Shown: piece by piece, positions 1 to 8,398 of the stretch
Layout: every line of letters begins with the position of its first letter
How positions within the stretch are numbered: the stretch's first letter is position 1
NCBI GenBank assembly: GCA_003151595.1
Contig: PLXW01000105.1
Location: forward strand, 1 to 37,184
Direction: 5' to 3'
Length of the DNA stretch: 37,184 nucleotides
DNA from: Myxococcales bacterium
Lineage (GTDB): Bacteria; Myxococcota; Polyangia; Polyangiales; Polyangiaceae
The notes under the pieces: model-generated
Told to the model about the DNA's origin: nothing
The model's database searches: none
The model's input: the letters and a program-made list of their open reading frames with translations, nothing else
Position numbers and translations under genes: made by a program

Positions 1-1
1 G

Positions 2-1213
2 CTACTCGGCCTTGATCTTCCCCGCGATGCTGAAGATCGGCAGGTACATCGCGATGAGCACGACGCCGACCGTTCCGCCGACGCCGACCATCATGACCGG
101 CTCGATGAGGCTCGTCATCGCCGACACGGCCACGTCGACCTCGTCTTCGTAGAAATCGGCGATCTTGTTGAGCATCGTGTCGAGCGCGCCGGTCTGCTCG
201 CCGACGCCGACCATCTGCACGACCATCGGCGGGAAGACGTTCGTCTCCATCAGCGGGCCGGCCATGTTCTTCCCCTCGCTGATCTTCAATCGCGCGTAGA
301 GGATCGCTTCTTCGACGACCATGTTGCCGGCCGTCTTGGCGACGATCTCGAGCGCGTCGAGGATGGGAACGCCGGACGACAGCAGCGTGCCGCACGTGCG
401 CGTGAAGCGCGCGACGGCGATCTTCTTCATGACCGGCCCCATGACCGGCATGCGGAGGAGCGTTCGGTGAATGACTCGCCTGCCGCCGGGGCGCGCGTAC
501 ACCTTCGTCATCCCGTAGGTGAACGCGCAGCCCGAGAGGAACACCCACAAGAAGTTGTGAGTGAAGGCCTCGCTGACCGTGATGACGTACTGCGTGAGCT
601 TGGGAAGATCGTCCGGCGAGCCGAGGTCGCGGAAGATGTTCTTGAACGACGGGATGACGAACCCGAGGAGAACGCAAAGAACGCCGGTGAAGATGACGAC
701 GACGGAGGAGGGATAGATCATCGCCCCCTTCACCTGCCGTTTCAGCTTCATGTTCTTTTCGTTGTAGATGGCCAGGCGGTTCATGATCGTGTCGAGGATG
801 CCGCCGACCTCTCCCGCTTGAATGAGGTTCGTGTAGAGCGGGTCGAACACCTTCGGATGGCGGCGCAGCGAGTCGCTGAACGTGGCGCCCTGCTCGACGC
901 TGGCCTTCACGTCGCGGAGGATGCCGGAGAAGACCTTGTTGTCGGTCTGGCCTTGGAGAATTTCCAGGCACTGCACGATGGGGAGACCGGCGTCGATCAT
1001 CGTCGCGAAGAGGCGAGTGAACGTGACGATGTCCTTGCCGCTGACGCCCGAGCCGAACGAGAGGGAGAAACCCTTCCCCTTCTTCTTCACTTTCGTCGGA
1101 GTGAGCTGCTGGCCGCGCAGGCGCTCGTTGACGGCCTCCGCGTCGTCGGCCTCCATCGAGCCTTTGCGCAGCTCGCCCGTTCGGGCTCGCGCTTCCCAGA
1201 CAAATTCGGCCAT
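2..1213 (-). CDS. pilC: PilC/GspF-family type IV pilus or type II secretion inner-membrane platform protein
   Basis: Inner-membrane platform protein that couples the cytoplasmic assembly/retraction ATPase to pilin polymerisation in type IV pili, or to pseudopilus assembly in type II secretion. The 403-residue length is typical of the family. The two-fold T2SSF repeat is visible: each half has an F-T-R-(L/C)-x-x-(T/L) helix followed by a G-(L/V)-P-I motif (FTRLFATMIDAGLPIV near residues 65-80, RFTRTCGTLLSSGVPIL near 270). Hydrophobic segments lie near residues 170-190, 225-240 and at the C-terminus (IEPVMMVGVGGTVGVVLIAMY region). The start is ATG with a GAGAGA-like ribosome site about 9 nt upstream. 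It is divergent from the serine hydrolase, 43 bp away. No other pilus gene is visible because the window ends here. The family is clear; the choice of PilC over GspF rests on overall resemblance and on how common T4P-driven motility is in myxobacteria. Confidence 0.9.
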   Translation of the reverse strand: MAEFVWEARARTGELRKGSMEADDAEAVNERLRGQQLTPTKVKKKGKGFSLSFGSGVSGKDIVTFTRLFATMIDAGLPIVQCLEILQGQTDNKVFSGILRDVKASVEQGATFSDSLRRHPKVFDPLYTNLIQAGEVGGILDTIMNRLAIYNEKNMKLKRQVKGAMIYPSSVVVIFTGVLCVLLGFVIPSFKNIFRDLGSPDDLPKLTQYVITVSEAFTHNFLWVFLSGCAFTYGMTKVYARPGGRRVIHRTLLRMPVMGPVMKKIAVARFTRTCGTLLSSGVPILDALEIVAKTAGNMVVEEAILYARLKISEGKNMAGPLMETNVFPPMVVQMVGVGEQTGALDTMLNKIADFYEDEVDVAVSAMTSLIEPVMMVGVGGTVGVVLIAMYLPIFSIAGKIKAE

Positions 1214-1256
1214 CGGTTGGATCTCTCTCGAAGCCAGTGTACGTGCCCTGGGAGCG

Positions 1257-2405
1257 ATGGGTCAAAGTACGGATCACGTGCATACACTCACACCAAACCG
1301 CGCACCGTCCGTACCGCCGAGCGGTCTGGATGCCGAAGCAGTTGCGGAAGCGATCGTCGACGCCGAGGTGGCGAAGATCGTCGCCGCAGGATGCGCGGCG
1401 CGTGGCGAGACGGCGTGGCGCGTCGAGGTGGGGGGAGCGGCCGACACGCTGTTCGATCTGGCGAGCCTCACCAAGCCGATGACCGCGGTGGCGATCGCGC
1501 GCGCGAAGATCGATCCCAGAGCGACGCTCGGGTCGCTCCTTCCCGAGCTCGCGGACAGCGCCAGCGGCGAGGTGCCGATCGAGCTATTGCTCGCGCATCG
1601 CGCGGGGTTGGAGGCGCACGTCCCGATGTTCGCGCCGCTCGTTCGCGGCGAGCGAGTCGACGCGCCGACCGCGATCCGTGCGGCGGCGGACGCGCGGAGA
1701 GAGGACGCGCGCGGCGCGATTCCGAGCGACGGGTTCGCGCCGCTCTATAGCGATCTCGGCTACGTGCTAGCCGGTGCCGCGCTCGCACGACGTGTCGGTG
1801 CGCGGGACGCGGGCGAGGCGATCGAGAAGCTCGTCGTGGCGCCGCTGGGGCTCGAGTCCAAGCTTGGGACGGCGCGTGAGCTCGAGGCGCGCGGGATCGA
1901 TCTCGCGCGCATCGCCGCGCCGACGGAGGACGTCGCGTGGCGCGGCGGCGTCGTGCGCGGGCGCGTGCACGACGAGAACGCTTGGGCGCTGACGGGCGAC
2001 GGCGGATCGGGGCACGCCGGAATGTTCGGCACGGTCGCCGCGGTGATCGCGTTCGGCTGCGCGCTGCTCGACGTGCTCCTCCCCGACTACGGCTTCCCGC
2101 TTCGACTCGGTGACTCGCGATCGCTCGCGTGGTTGGTCTCGCCGCGCCTGGGCGGAACGTTGCGCGCCGGGTTCGACGGCAAGAGCCGCGAAGGGTCGAG
2201 CGCGGGATCGCTCTGCGGCCCGCGGACGTTCGGTCACCTCGGCTTCACCGGGACGAGCCTGTGGATCGATCCCGACGCGCGCTCGGTCGTCGCGCTCCTC
2301 ACGAACCGCGTTCACCCCACGCGCGAGAACATCGCCATCCGCGCCGCTCGGCCCGGCGCGCACGACGCGCTCTTCGCCCGCGCGCGATCGCTGGGCGCAC
2401 CGTGA
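1257..2405 (+). CDS. Serine hydrolase, class C beta-lactamase/penicillin-binding-protein-like
   Basis: Member of the beta-lactamase-related serine hydrolase family (esterases, DD-peptidases, class C lactamases); the substrate cannot be told from sequence. The SxxK catalytic motif is S70-L-T-K73 in a typical DLASLTKPM context. A Y-S-D motif (SDLGYVLAG) replaces the usual YxN. Near the C-terminus, HLGFTGTSLWID matches the H-x-G-F-T-G signature of this family. No clear signal peptide is seen, so a cytoplasmic location is likely. The frame stays open far upstream, but the ATG at 1257 is chosen because upstream sequence is antisense to pilC and similarity begins after it. The stop overlaps the next gene's GTG start (GTGA), implying translational coupling to the ABC1-family kinase. 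Length is 382 residues. Confidence 0.85.
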   Translation: MGQSTDHVHTLTPNRAPSVPPSGLDAEAVAEAIVDAEVAKIVAAGCAARGETAWRVEVGGAADTLFDLASLTKPMTAVAIARAKIDPRATLGSLLPELADSASGEVPIELLLAHRAGLEAHVPMFAPLVRGERVDAPTAIRAAADARREDARGAIPSDGFAPLYSDLGYVLAGAALARRVGARDAGEAIEKLVVAPLGLESKLGTARELEARGIDLARIAAPTEDVAWRGGVVRGRVHDENAWALTGDGGSGHAGMFGTVAAVIAFGCALLDVLLPDYGFPLRLGDSRSLAWLVSPRLGGTLRAGFDGKSREGSSAGSLCGPRTFGHLGFTGTSLWIDPDARSVVALLTNRVHPTRENIAIRAARPGAHDALFARARSLGAP

Positions 2406-4114
2406 ACTCGAATTCGATCGTCCCCGCGACCGCCACCAGCTACCGCCCGCCGGGCGTCAATCGCTGGCGCTTCGTGCGCGCGTACACGACGACGTTCACC
2501 GTCATCGCCAGCTACCTGTGGCTCTCGTTCAAGTCGCGCATCTTCGGTCGCGCGTACCGCGACGCGCGCATCGAGGACACGCACCGTCGCAACTCGAAGC
2601 GCGTCTACGAGACGATCCTCGCGCTCCAGGGGCTCTTCATCAAGGTGGGCCAGCTCCTCTCGATCATGGCGAACTTCCTCCCCGAGGCGTTCCGCGGTGA
2701 GCTCGAAGGGCTTCAGGATCGCGTCCCGCCTCGCCCGTACGCCGAAATCGCCGCGCGCATCGAGCACGAGCTGCGGAAGCGCGTCGACGTCCTCTTCACG
2801 GACTTCCAGCGCACGCCGATGGCCAGCGCGTCGCTGGGGCAGGTGCACGAAGCGCGGCTCGGCGACGGACGAAGAGTCGCGGTGAAGGTGCAGCACGCCG
2901 ACATCGACGAGATCGTGCGTCTCGATCTGAAGACGATCCGCCGCATCATGGCCATCGTGCAGTGGTTCGTGCCCCTCGAGGGGCTCGACTCGTACTACCT
3001 GCAGATTCGCGATCTCCTCCGCGAAGAGCTCGACTTCGAAGGCGAGGCGAACAACGTCGAGACCATCGCCAAGAACTTCACTGCCGACCCGCGCGTCGTC
3101 TTTCCGGTGCCGGTGCGCGAGCTGTCGACCAAGCGCGTGCTCACGGCGACGTTCGTCGAAGGGATCAAGATCGCCGACTCGGCCGCGCTCGACGCCGCGG
3201 GGATCGACAAGAAGGATCTCGCGAATCGCCTGGTGCGCGCCTACTGCCAGATGATCTTCGTCGACGGCATCTACCACGCCGATCCGCACCCCGGGAACGT
3301 GCTGGTCCGCAAGGACGGCGCGCTCATCCTGCTCGACTTCGGCGCCGTCGCGCAGCTCTCGCCGCAGATGCGCGAAGGGATCCCGGAGTTCCTCGAAGGG
3401 GTCATCCGTCGCGACACCGAGCGCCTCGTGCGCGCGCTCCGCAAGATGGGCTTCCTCTCGAAGACGAGCGACGACGCGACGAGCGAGAAGATCATCGAGT
3501 ACTTCCACCGTCGCTTCCAGGAGGAGGTGAAGATCGAGAGCTTCAACCTCAGCGACATCAAGATCGATCCGGCCAAGGGGATCGAGAACCTCCTCGACCT
3601 GCGACGGATGAACGTCGGCCTCAAGGAGCTCTCGGGCGCGTTCCACATCCCGAAGGACTGGGTGCTCCTCGAGCGTACGCTCCTCCTTCTCTACGGCTGC
3701 TGCACGCTGCTCGACCCGGGGCTCAACCCGATGGCGATCATCCAGCCGTACTTGCAGGACTTCGTGTTCGGCAACCGCGACTGGCGACAGATCGCGATCG
3801 AAGCGATCCGCGAGACGGCGATGAGCGCGGTCACGTTGCCCGAGGACATCCACAAGTACGTGACGCGCGCGACGCGCGGCGAGCTCGAGGTGCGCGTCCG
3901 CGGCGTGCAGGAGGCGGCGCGATCGATCTACGCCGTCGGTCGTCAGGTGATCTACACGGCCATCGGGATCGCGGCGGGCACTGCCGCGTTGCAGCTCCAC
4001 TTTCGCGGCGAGGACCAGTACGCGCGCTGGTGCGTCTGGGGCGCGGCGGCGATGGGGGTCTTGCTCGTGCTGTCGTCGATCTTCGCGCGCCCGAAAACCG
4101 GGCGATTTCGCTGA
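2402..4114 (+). CDS. ABC1/UbiB (AarF) family protein kinase-like protein
   Basis: Atypical kinase of the UbiB/AarF/ADCK family, whose characterised members support ubiquinone (coenzyme Q) biosynthesis or lipid homeostasis at the membrane. Hallmarks are present: the KxGQ motif (K81-V-G-Q), the Ala-rich loop replacing the P-loop (ASASLGQVHEA, residues 141-151), the VAVKVQ lysine near 162, the catalytic/metal segment HADPHPGN near 290, and LLDFGAVA near 310. Two hydrophobic segments at the C-terminus (about 520-560) suggest membrane anchoring, as in many UbiB proteins. Length is 570 residues. The start is GTG at 2402, four bases overlapping the preceding hydrolase stop; similarity starts just after it. 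Whether it acts in quinone synthesis cannot be judged because no ubi/men gene lies nearby. Confidence 0.9.
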   Translation: MNSNSIVPATATSYRPPGVNRWRFVRAYTTTFTVIASYLWLSFKSRIFGRAYRDARIEDTHRRNSKRVYETILALQGLFIKVGQLLSIMANFLPEAFRGELEGLQDRVPPRPYAEIAARIEHELRKRVDVLFTDFQRTPMASASLGQVHEARLGDGRRVAVKVQHADIDEIVRLDLKTIRRIMAIVQWFVPLEGLDSYYLQIRDLLREELDFEGEANNVETIAKNFTADPRVVFPVPVRELSTKRVLTATFVEGIKIADSAALDAAGIDKKDLANRLVRAYCQMIFVDGIYHADPHPGNVLVRKDGALILLDFGAVAQLSPQMREGIPEFLEGVIRRDTERLVRALRKMGFLSKTSDDATSEKIIEYFHRRFQEEVKIESFNLSDIKIDPAKGIENLLDLRRMNVGLKELSGAFHIPKDWVLLERTLLLLYGCCTLLDPGLNPMAIIQPYLQDFVFGNRDWRQIAIEAIRETAMSAVTLPEDIHKYVTRATRGELEVRVRGVQEAARSIYAVGRQVIYTAIGIAAGTAALQLHFRGEDQYARWCVWGAAAMGVLLVLSSIFARPKTGRFR

Positions 4115-4136
4115 GCAAGCTCGCCCGGAGCGGTTG

Positions 4137-5942
4137 CTACTTGCAGCCGTCGCCGACGATCCGCGTGAGAGGGCGCGGCGCCAGCGGCTTCTTCTCGGAG
4201 CTCGTCTTGCCGAGGTAGGCCACGAGCGCGTCGAGGTCGGGGCCGTCCAGTTTGCGATCGGTCCCGTCCTTCAGCACCTGGAACGCGTCGCCGCCGGCAG
4301 CGAGGAACGAGTTCACCGTCACGCGGTAGTGCTTCGCGGGATCGAGGGGGACGCCGTGGAGCTTCATGGCGTCGATCGTCCCTTTGTTCGCGGCGCGATC
4401 GTACGAGTAGCGGTACGTGAACCCGTCCGACACCTGGAGAATCCGCGGCTCGGAGCGCGCGCCGAATCCTGCTTCGAAGAGCGTGTGGAGCTGCGCGCCG
4501 GTGAGCGTCATCGTGACGAGGTCGTTGCCGAACGGCTGCACTTCGAACGCGTCGGCGAACGTGATCGCCGAGTCGGCTCGGCCGGCGTGCTTCACCACGA
4601 GGTCGGCGCGAATGCCTCCCGGGTTCATCAGCGCGAGGTCGGCCTTCGTCGCTTCGCGCTGCGCGTCTGCGATCAGATCGCCGAGCGGCGTCTCGCACGA
4701 CGCGCTCCCCGCGGCCTTCGCGTTCCCGGTGAAGTCGCTCTTCACCCATCCCACGACGCGCCCGGTGAGCGCCGCCGACTTCGCGGCGTAGCCATCGACC
4801 AGGCGCGCGACGTTCGCGTCCGGTGCGACGTCGCGCGTGACCGGGACGTTCTTCGCGTGCCGCTCGACGATCGTATGGGTCACCGGATCGATCGCGAGAT
4901 CGATCTTCGTCACCAATCGCCCGTAGCTCATCGCGCTCGTCACGAGCCGCCCGCCGATCACGCAGTCGTACGCTTGATGCGTGTGTCCGCTCACCACGAT
5001 CTGGATCGCCGGGTCGAGCTGATCGACCAGCGGCAACAGATCGCCCGACAGCCCGACGCACGAGTCGTACGTCCCGTTCGGCGACTGCATCGCTCCCTGA
5101 TGAATCAGGAGCACGATCGCCGAAACGCCCGCCGCCTTCAGCTCCGGCACCAGCGCGTTCGCCGTGACTGCCTCGTCCGCGAACGCGAGCCCCTTCATCG
5201 CGCTCGCCGAGGCCACGCTCGGCGTCGCCTTCAGCGTCTCGCCGATCATCGCGACGCGAACGTGGCTCGCCCCCGCTCCTAAATCGCGGATGGCGTACGG
5301 CGGGAACACGGTCTTCCGCGTGGCAGTGTCGGTCACGTTGGCCGCGAGATACGCGAACGTTGCCCCGTCCCACGCGCCTCCGGCGTCGCGATCGCCGTCG
5401 CCGTGCGCGAGCCGATCGAGCTCACCGATGCCGCGATCGAAGTCGTGATTGCCGACCGCCTCGTAGTCGAGACCCATCGCGTTCATGACGGCGACGGTGG
5501 GCTCGTCCTTCATCAGGTTCGAGAGGAGCGGGCTCGCGCCGGTGAGATCGCCGGCCGAGACGACGAGCGTGTTCGGGTTCTCCGCGCGCAGCCTGGAGAT
5601 GAGCGCGGTGAGGTACGCCGCGCCCCCCGCGGGCACGAGGGCGACGCCGGCGTCGTCGAGGATCTTGGTCCCCGGGAGCGACGCGATGGGATCGTTCGCC
5701 GGCGCGACGACGACACCGTTCGTTCCGGCCGGCGGCTCGAGGTTTCCGTGGAGGTCGTTGATGGCGAGGATCTGAACGTGGACGAGCGCAGCGCTCCCCG
5801 CATCGGCCGTGGCTGAAGCGTCGACAGCGACGGGCGGGGCGGGCCCGATCGGCGGCGGCGTCTCACTCGGCGCGCAGGCGACGAGAGATGCGCATGCGAT
5901 CGAAGCGGAGGCGAGAGCGTGGCGAAGCTTGGTCGGGGTCAC
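4137..5942 (-). CDS. UshA-type 5'-nucleotidase/2',3'-cyclic phosphodiesterase lipoprotein
   Basis: Exported metallophosphoesterase that dephosphorylates nucleotides (family: UshA, NT5E, cyclic-nucleotide phosphodiesterases). The N-terminus is a lipoprotein signal with lipobox LVAC (Cys23), followed by a Pro/Ala linker. Calcineurin-like metal ligands are all visible: N-D63-L-H65-G-N, AGD near 120, GNHDFD near 165, an H-Q-G motif and GHTHQ. The C-terminal 5'-nucleotidase domain is complete, with NPGGIRADL and VQPFGNDLVTMTLTG. Length 601 residues against about 550 for UshA; the excess is the lipoprotein stalk. The start is GTG, with a TATCGT hexamer 8 nt upstream and no ribosome site. It lies 18 bp after the SDR gene on the same strand and converges with the ABC1 kinase. 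Confidence 0.92.
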   Translation of the reverse strand: MTPTKLRHALASASIACASLVACAPSETPPPIGPAPPVAVDASATADAGSAALVHVQILAINDLHGNLEPPAGTNGVVVAPANDPIASLPGTKILDDAGVALVPAGGAAYLTALISRLRAENPNTLVVSAGDLTGASPLLSNLMKDEPTVAVMNAMGLDYEAVGNHDFDRGIGELDRLAHGDGDRDAGGAWDGATFAYLAANVTDTATRKTVFPPYAIRDLGAGASHVRVAMIGETLKATPSVASASAMKGLAFADEAVTANALVPELKAAGVSAIVLLIHQGAMQSPNGTYDSCVGLSGDLLPLVDQLDPAIQIVVSGHTHQAYDCVIGGRLVTSAMSYGRLVTKIDLAIDPVTHTIVERHAKNVPVTRDVAPDANVARLVDGYAAKSAALTGRVVGWVKSDFTGNAKAAGSASCETPLGDLIADAQREATKADLALMNPGGIRADLVVKHAGRADSAITFADAFEVQPFGNDLVTMTLTGAQLHTLFEAGFGARSEPRILQVSDGFTYRYSYDRAANKGTIDAMKLHGVPLDPAKHYRVTVNSFLAAGGDAFQVLKDGTDRKLDGPDLDALVAYLGKTSSEKKPLAPRPLTRIVGDGCK

Positions 5943-5950
5943 GGGCGCGC

Positions 5951-5956
5951 ACGATA
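5951..5956 (-). promoter_or_regulatory. Candidate -10 element (TATCGT) for the 5'-nucleotidase gene
   Basis: TATCGT on the minus strand lies 8 nt before the GTG start, and no Shine-Dalgarno sequence fits in between. The spacing suggests a leaderless transcript. No good -35 is seen at 17 nt. The assignment rests on position and on similar sites at other genes in the window. Confidence 0.35.
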
Positions 5957-5960
5957 CACC

Positions 5961-6755
5961 TCAGTGCGCGAGCCAACCTGCGTCCATCGTCAGCGCAGCA
6001 CCCGTGATCGACCACGCCTCATCGCGGCAGAGGAACGCCGCGTACTTCGCCACGTCGTCCGGCTCGATGAGCCGCTTCACCGCGTTCTGCGTGAGCAAGA
6101 TCCGATCGACCACCTCGCTCGCGGGAATCCCGTGAACGCGCGCCTGATCCGCGATCTGCCTCTCGACGAGCGGCGTGCGGACGTACGACGGGCAAATCGC
6201 GTTCACCGTGACCCCGCCGGCCGAGCGCGCCGCCGCCTCGAGCGCCACGGTCTTCGTGAGACCGACGAGCCCGTGCTTCGCGGACACGTACGCCGACTTG
6301 TACGGCGAGGCGATGAGGCTGTGCACCGAGCCGATGTTCAAGATGCGCCCCCAGCCGCGCGCGTACATCCCGGGGATGAGCGCGCGAATGAGCGCGAAGG
6401 GCGAGGTGAGCATCACCGACAGGAGCTTTTCCCACATCGACTCGTCGAATTCGTCGACCGGGCTCACGTGCTGGAGCCCGGCGTTGTTCACCAGGATGTC
6501 GATGGGCCCGCACTCGTCGGCCAGAGCGCGCGACGACGCCCGAAGCGAGAGGTCGGCGGCGATCCCGTGCGCCGTGGGGACGACGCGGCGCGCGGCGAAG
6601 AGCGCGTCGTCGGAGATGTCGCTCAGGATCACCTCGGCGCCGCACGCCGCGAGCTCTCGCCCGATCGCGAGGCCGATGCCGGACGCGCCTCCGGTGACGA
6701 GCGCGCGCTTTCCGTGGAGCCACGAGGTGGCCGTGTCGTTCGCCTGGGGGGTCAT
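5961..6755 (-). CDS. 3-hydroxybutyrate dehydrogenase-like short-chain dehydrogenase
   Basis: Classical SDR that probably interconverts 3-hydroxybutyrate and acetoacetate with NAD(H), in ketone-body/PHB metabolism. Evidence: cofactor motif TGGASGIG (21-28), NNAG (90-93), catalytic Ser143 and the Y156-x3-K160 pair (YKSAYVSAKHG). The C-terminal half strongly resembles BdhA enzymes: NAICPSYVRTPLVERQI, then a long helix with IPASEVVDRILL and an ending like SITGAALTMDAGW. Length is 264 residues, close to the usual 255-265. ATG at 6755 overlaps the stop of the upstream alpha/beta hydrolase by 4 nt (ATGA), so the two are co-translated. A hydrolase paired with this dehydrogenase would fit ester or oligomer cleavage followed by oxidation, but that pairing is inference. 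The SDR class is certain; the substrate is likely. Confidence 0.85.
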   Translation of the reverse strand: MTPQANDTATSWLHGKRALVTGGASGIGLAIGRELAACGAEVILSDISDDALFAARRVVPTAHGIAADLSLRASSRALADECGPIDILVNNAGLQHVSPVDEFDESMWEKLLSVMLTSPFALIRALIPGMYARGWGRILNIGSVHSLIASPYKSAYVSAKHGLVGLTKTVALEAAARSAGGVTVNAICPSYVRTPLVERQIADQARVHGIPASEVVDRILLTQNAVKRLIEPDDVAKYAAFLCRDEAWSITGAALTMDAGWLAH

Positions 6756-7606
6756 GACAGGAACCTCGCGATCTGATCTCCGGTGTCCTCGTGCATCACG
6801 ACGCCGTAGTGATTCGCGTCGATCTCGACGGCGCGCGCGCGCGGCGCCGTCGCGACGAACGCGTCGCGATCGCTCTCGCTCACGATGAACCCACCGCCGA
6901 GCGGCCGCGCAGCGCGCACGAGCAGCGTCTCCATCGTGAGCGCGGGCCAGAGCGCGCGCGGGCTCTGGGTGCTCGCATACACCATGTCTTCGAGCACCGC
7001 CGACGAGTCGGTTCGCGAACGGACGCCCCCTTCGGCGCGCACGATCTCGTAGCGGTAGTGCCGCTCCCAGTAGCCGCTCCACGGCTCGATCGTGCCGATG
7101 CTCCTGACGGCATCGACGTACGCTTCGGCGCTCGCGTGCACGGCGCCGAGCCTCCGCACCGCAGCGGCGATCGGCACGAGCGACTTCGGCTCCGGAAGCC
7201 CGACGGCGTCGATGAGCACCATCCGCCGCACGCGCTTGCCCGCGAGCGCCGCGAGCGCCATCCCGATGTACGCGCCCATCGAGTGCCCGACGTAGTCGAA
7301 GTGCGAAGCGCCCAGCGCATCGGCCACGGCGAGGACGTCACGCGCGTGATTCGTCCAACCGTAGGTGCCGGCCGGCGTCACGTCGCTGAGGCCACGCCCG
7401 CGCAGGTCGATGGCGACCACCGAGCGCTCTGCCGAGCCGAGCGTCTCGCCCAGCCGATCGAAGCTGCACGAGTTCGCCGAAAGCCCGTGCACGCACAGGG
7501 TCAGCGCTCTTCCGTCGCCGAACCGTCGGCCCCGGAGCGTTGCGGAGGGGAGCGCGAAGGTGACGTCGCTTCGTGCGGGAGATTGTGCAATGCAATACGT
7601 CTGCAT
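6752..7606 (-). CDS. Alpha/beta-fold hydrolase
   Basis: Soluble serine hydrolase of the alpha/beta fold. The oxyanion segment CVHGL is at residues 38-42, the nucleophile elbow GHSMG at 107-111 (Ser109), and the general base His is probably His266 in NHYGVVMHED. Length is 284 residues, usual for the family, with no signal peptide. The strand after the nucleophile (MVLIDAVG) and the DLRGRGLSD loop are standard. The start is the first ATG after an in-frame stop; no Shine-Dalgarno sequence precedes it, but a promoter-like sequence does. It is translationally coupled to the 3-hydroxybutyrate dehydrogenase-like gene, so an ester of a hydroxyacid is a possible substrate; the sequence alone cannot confirm this. 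Confidence 0.85.
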   Translation of the reverse strand: MQTYCIAQSPARSDVTFALPSATLRGRRFGDGRALTLCVHGLSANSCSFDRLGETLGSAERSVVAIDLRGRGLSDVTPAGTYGWTNHARDVLAVADALGASHFDYVGHSMGAYIGMALAALAGKRVRRMVLIDAVGLPEPKSLVPIAAAVRRLGAVHASAEAYVDAVRSIGTIEPWSGYWERHYRYEIVRAEGGVRSRTDSSAVLEDMVYASTQSPRALWPALTMETLLVRAARPLGGGFIVSESDRDAFVATAPRARAVEIDANHYGVVMHEDTGDQIARFLS

Positions 7607-7612
7607 AAGCGG

Positions 7613-7641
7613 TAACTAAAGCCGCCAATGCAGATTGTCAA
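7613..7641 (-). promoter_or_regulatory. Sigma-70-type promoter of the alpha/beta hydrolase operon
   Basis: On the minus strand a perfect -35 TTGACA (7641-7636) is followed by TTTAGT (7620-7615, spacer 15) or TAGTTA (7618-7613, spacer 17). The ATG at 7606 is only 6-8 nt further on, so transcription would begin at or next to the start codon. The segment is AT-rich against the surrounding GC-rich coding DNA. Confidence 0.6.
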
Positions 7642-7649
7642 AGCAATTT

Positions 7650-7662
7650 GTTGCGCCGCAAC
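7650..7662. promoter_or_regulatory. Short palindrome upstream of the hydrolase promoter (operator candidate)
   Basis: GTTGCGCCGCAAC is a perfect 6-bp inverted repeat about a single central base. It ends 9 bp upstream of the TTGACA -35 element, where an activator or repressor could bind. The TGC-N3-GCA core resembles sites bound by some PHA-metabolism regulators (PhaR-type), but I cannot assign a protein. As an RNA hairpin it has only a 5-bp stem, so it is a weak candidate terminator for the signal peptidase gene. Confidence 0.3.
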
Positions 7663-7692
7663 ATGAGTCCTTGGGCGGCGCAGCTGGCCCCC

Positions 7693-8313
7693 TCAGCGCG
7701 CGAGCCCGACCCACGTCGGCGCTCCGTGCCGCAACACCACGCCCTGCACGCGGCCCACGACCGCGTCGCGCGTGACGAGCCCGAAGTACCGACCGTCGCG
7801 GCTGTTGCCGCGGTTGTCGCCCATGACGAGGAACCGATCGGCGGGGACGCGTAGCGGGCCGTAGTCGGGGCCTCCACCGCACGCGAGGCTGATGGCGTGC
7901 TTCACCGCGCCGAGCTCTTCGATCGCCGCGTCACCGCGGGCGACGATCGGCATCGCGCGTCCGTCGATCGTGAGCGCGCCCTCCACGACGCGGAGATCGT
8001 CGCCCGGTACGCCGACCACGCGCTTCAAGAGAATGGAGCCATCGTCGGGGGATCGCAGGACCACGACGTCGCCGCGCGCCGGAGCTGCGAAGCGGACGGC
8101 GTAGTCGTTGGCGAGCGGAACGCGCAGTCCGTAGGCGAGCTTGTCGACCAGGACGTGGTCGTCGAGCTGGACCGTCGGGAGCATCGAGCCGGTGGGGACG
8201 ACGTAGTGATCGGCGAGCGAGCTACGCGCGCTGACCACGATCGCCATCGCGACCGCCATCGTGACGAGATCGCGCCGGAGCGCGCGGAACGAGAAGAAGA
8301 AGGACGCCCGCAT
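7693..8313 (-). CDS. lepB: Signal peptidase I (compact form)
   Basis: Inner-membrane S26 peptidase that removes signal peptides from exported proteins with a Ser/Lys dyad. The catalytic Ser43 is in PTGSMLPT and the general base Lys97 in SILLKRVVGVPGD. The C-terminal box VMGDNRGNSRDGR is intact. One N-terminal transmembrane segment (about 15-33) precedes the active site, and the protein is only 206 residues, smaller than E. coli LepB (324). ATG at 8313 (MRASFF) is chosen because it gives a short basic N-terminus before the membrane segment. An ATG at 8400 would add 29 residues but would overlap the start of glpK. A second, much larger paralogue lies at 29126-30532. The gene is divergent from glpK. 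Confidence 0.9.
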   Translation of the reverse strand: MRASFFFSFRALRRDLVTMAVAMAIVVSARSSLADHYVVPTGSMLPTVQLDDHVLVDKLAYGLRVPLANDYAVRFAAPARGDVVVLRSPDDGSILLKRVVGVPGDDLRVVEGALTIDGRAMPIVARGDAAIEELGAVKHAISLACGGGPDYGPLRVPADRFLVMGDNRGNSRDGRYFGLVTRDAVVGRVQGVVLRHGAPTWVGLAR

Positions 8314-8360
8314 GCCAGCGGCAACACGCCACCCGCTGAAATTGTTCCGCTCGCTGAGCC

Positions 8361-8390
8361 TTGAAACTGCAGACGCCGGGCGAGTATCCC
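8361..8390 (+). promoter_or_regulatory. Sigma-70-type promoter of glpK
   Basis: TTGAAA (8361-8366), an 18-nt spacer, then TATCCC (8385-8390), ending 8 nt before the ATG at 8399. No Shine-Dalgarno sequence intervenes; the short ATTGGGTC stretch is all that remains. The arrangement suggests a leaderless or nearly leaderless glpK mRNA. Confidence 0.6.
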
Positions 8391-8398
8391 ATTGGGTC

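Noticed and set aside
467..1750. Open frame (+) opposite pilC and over the serine hydrolase
   Set aside because: Overlaps two supported genes; composition is typical of antisense frames.
4115..4136. AGCAA/TTGCT arms in the convergent gap as a terminator
   Set aside because: Only 5 paired bases plus a bulged GCT; too weak to call.
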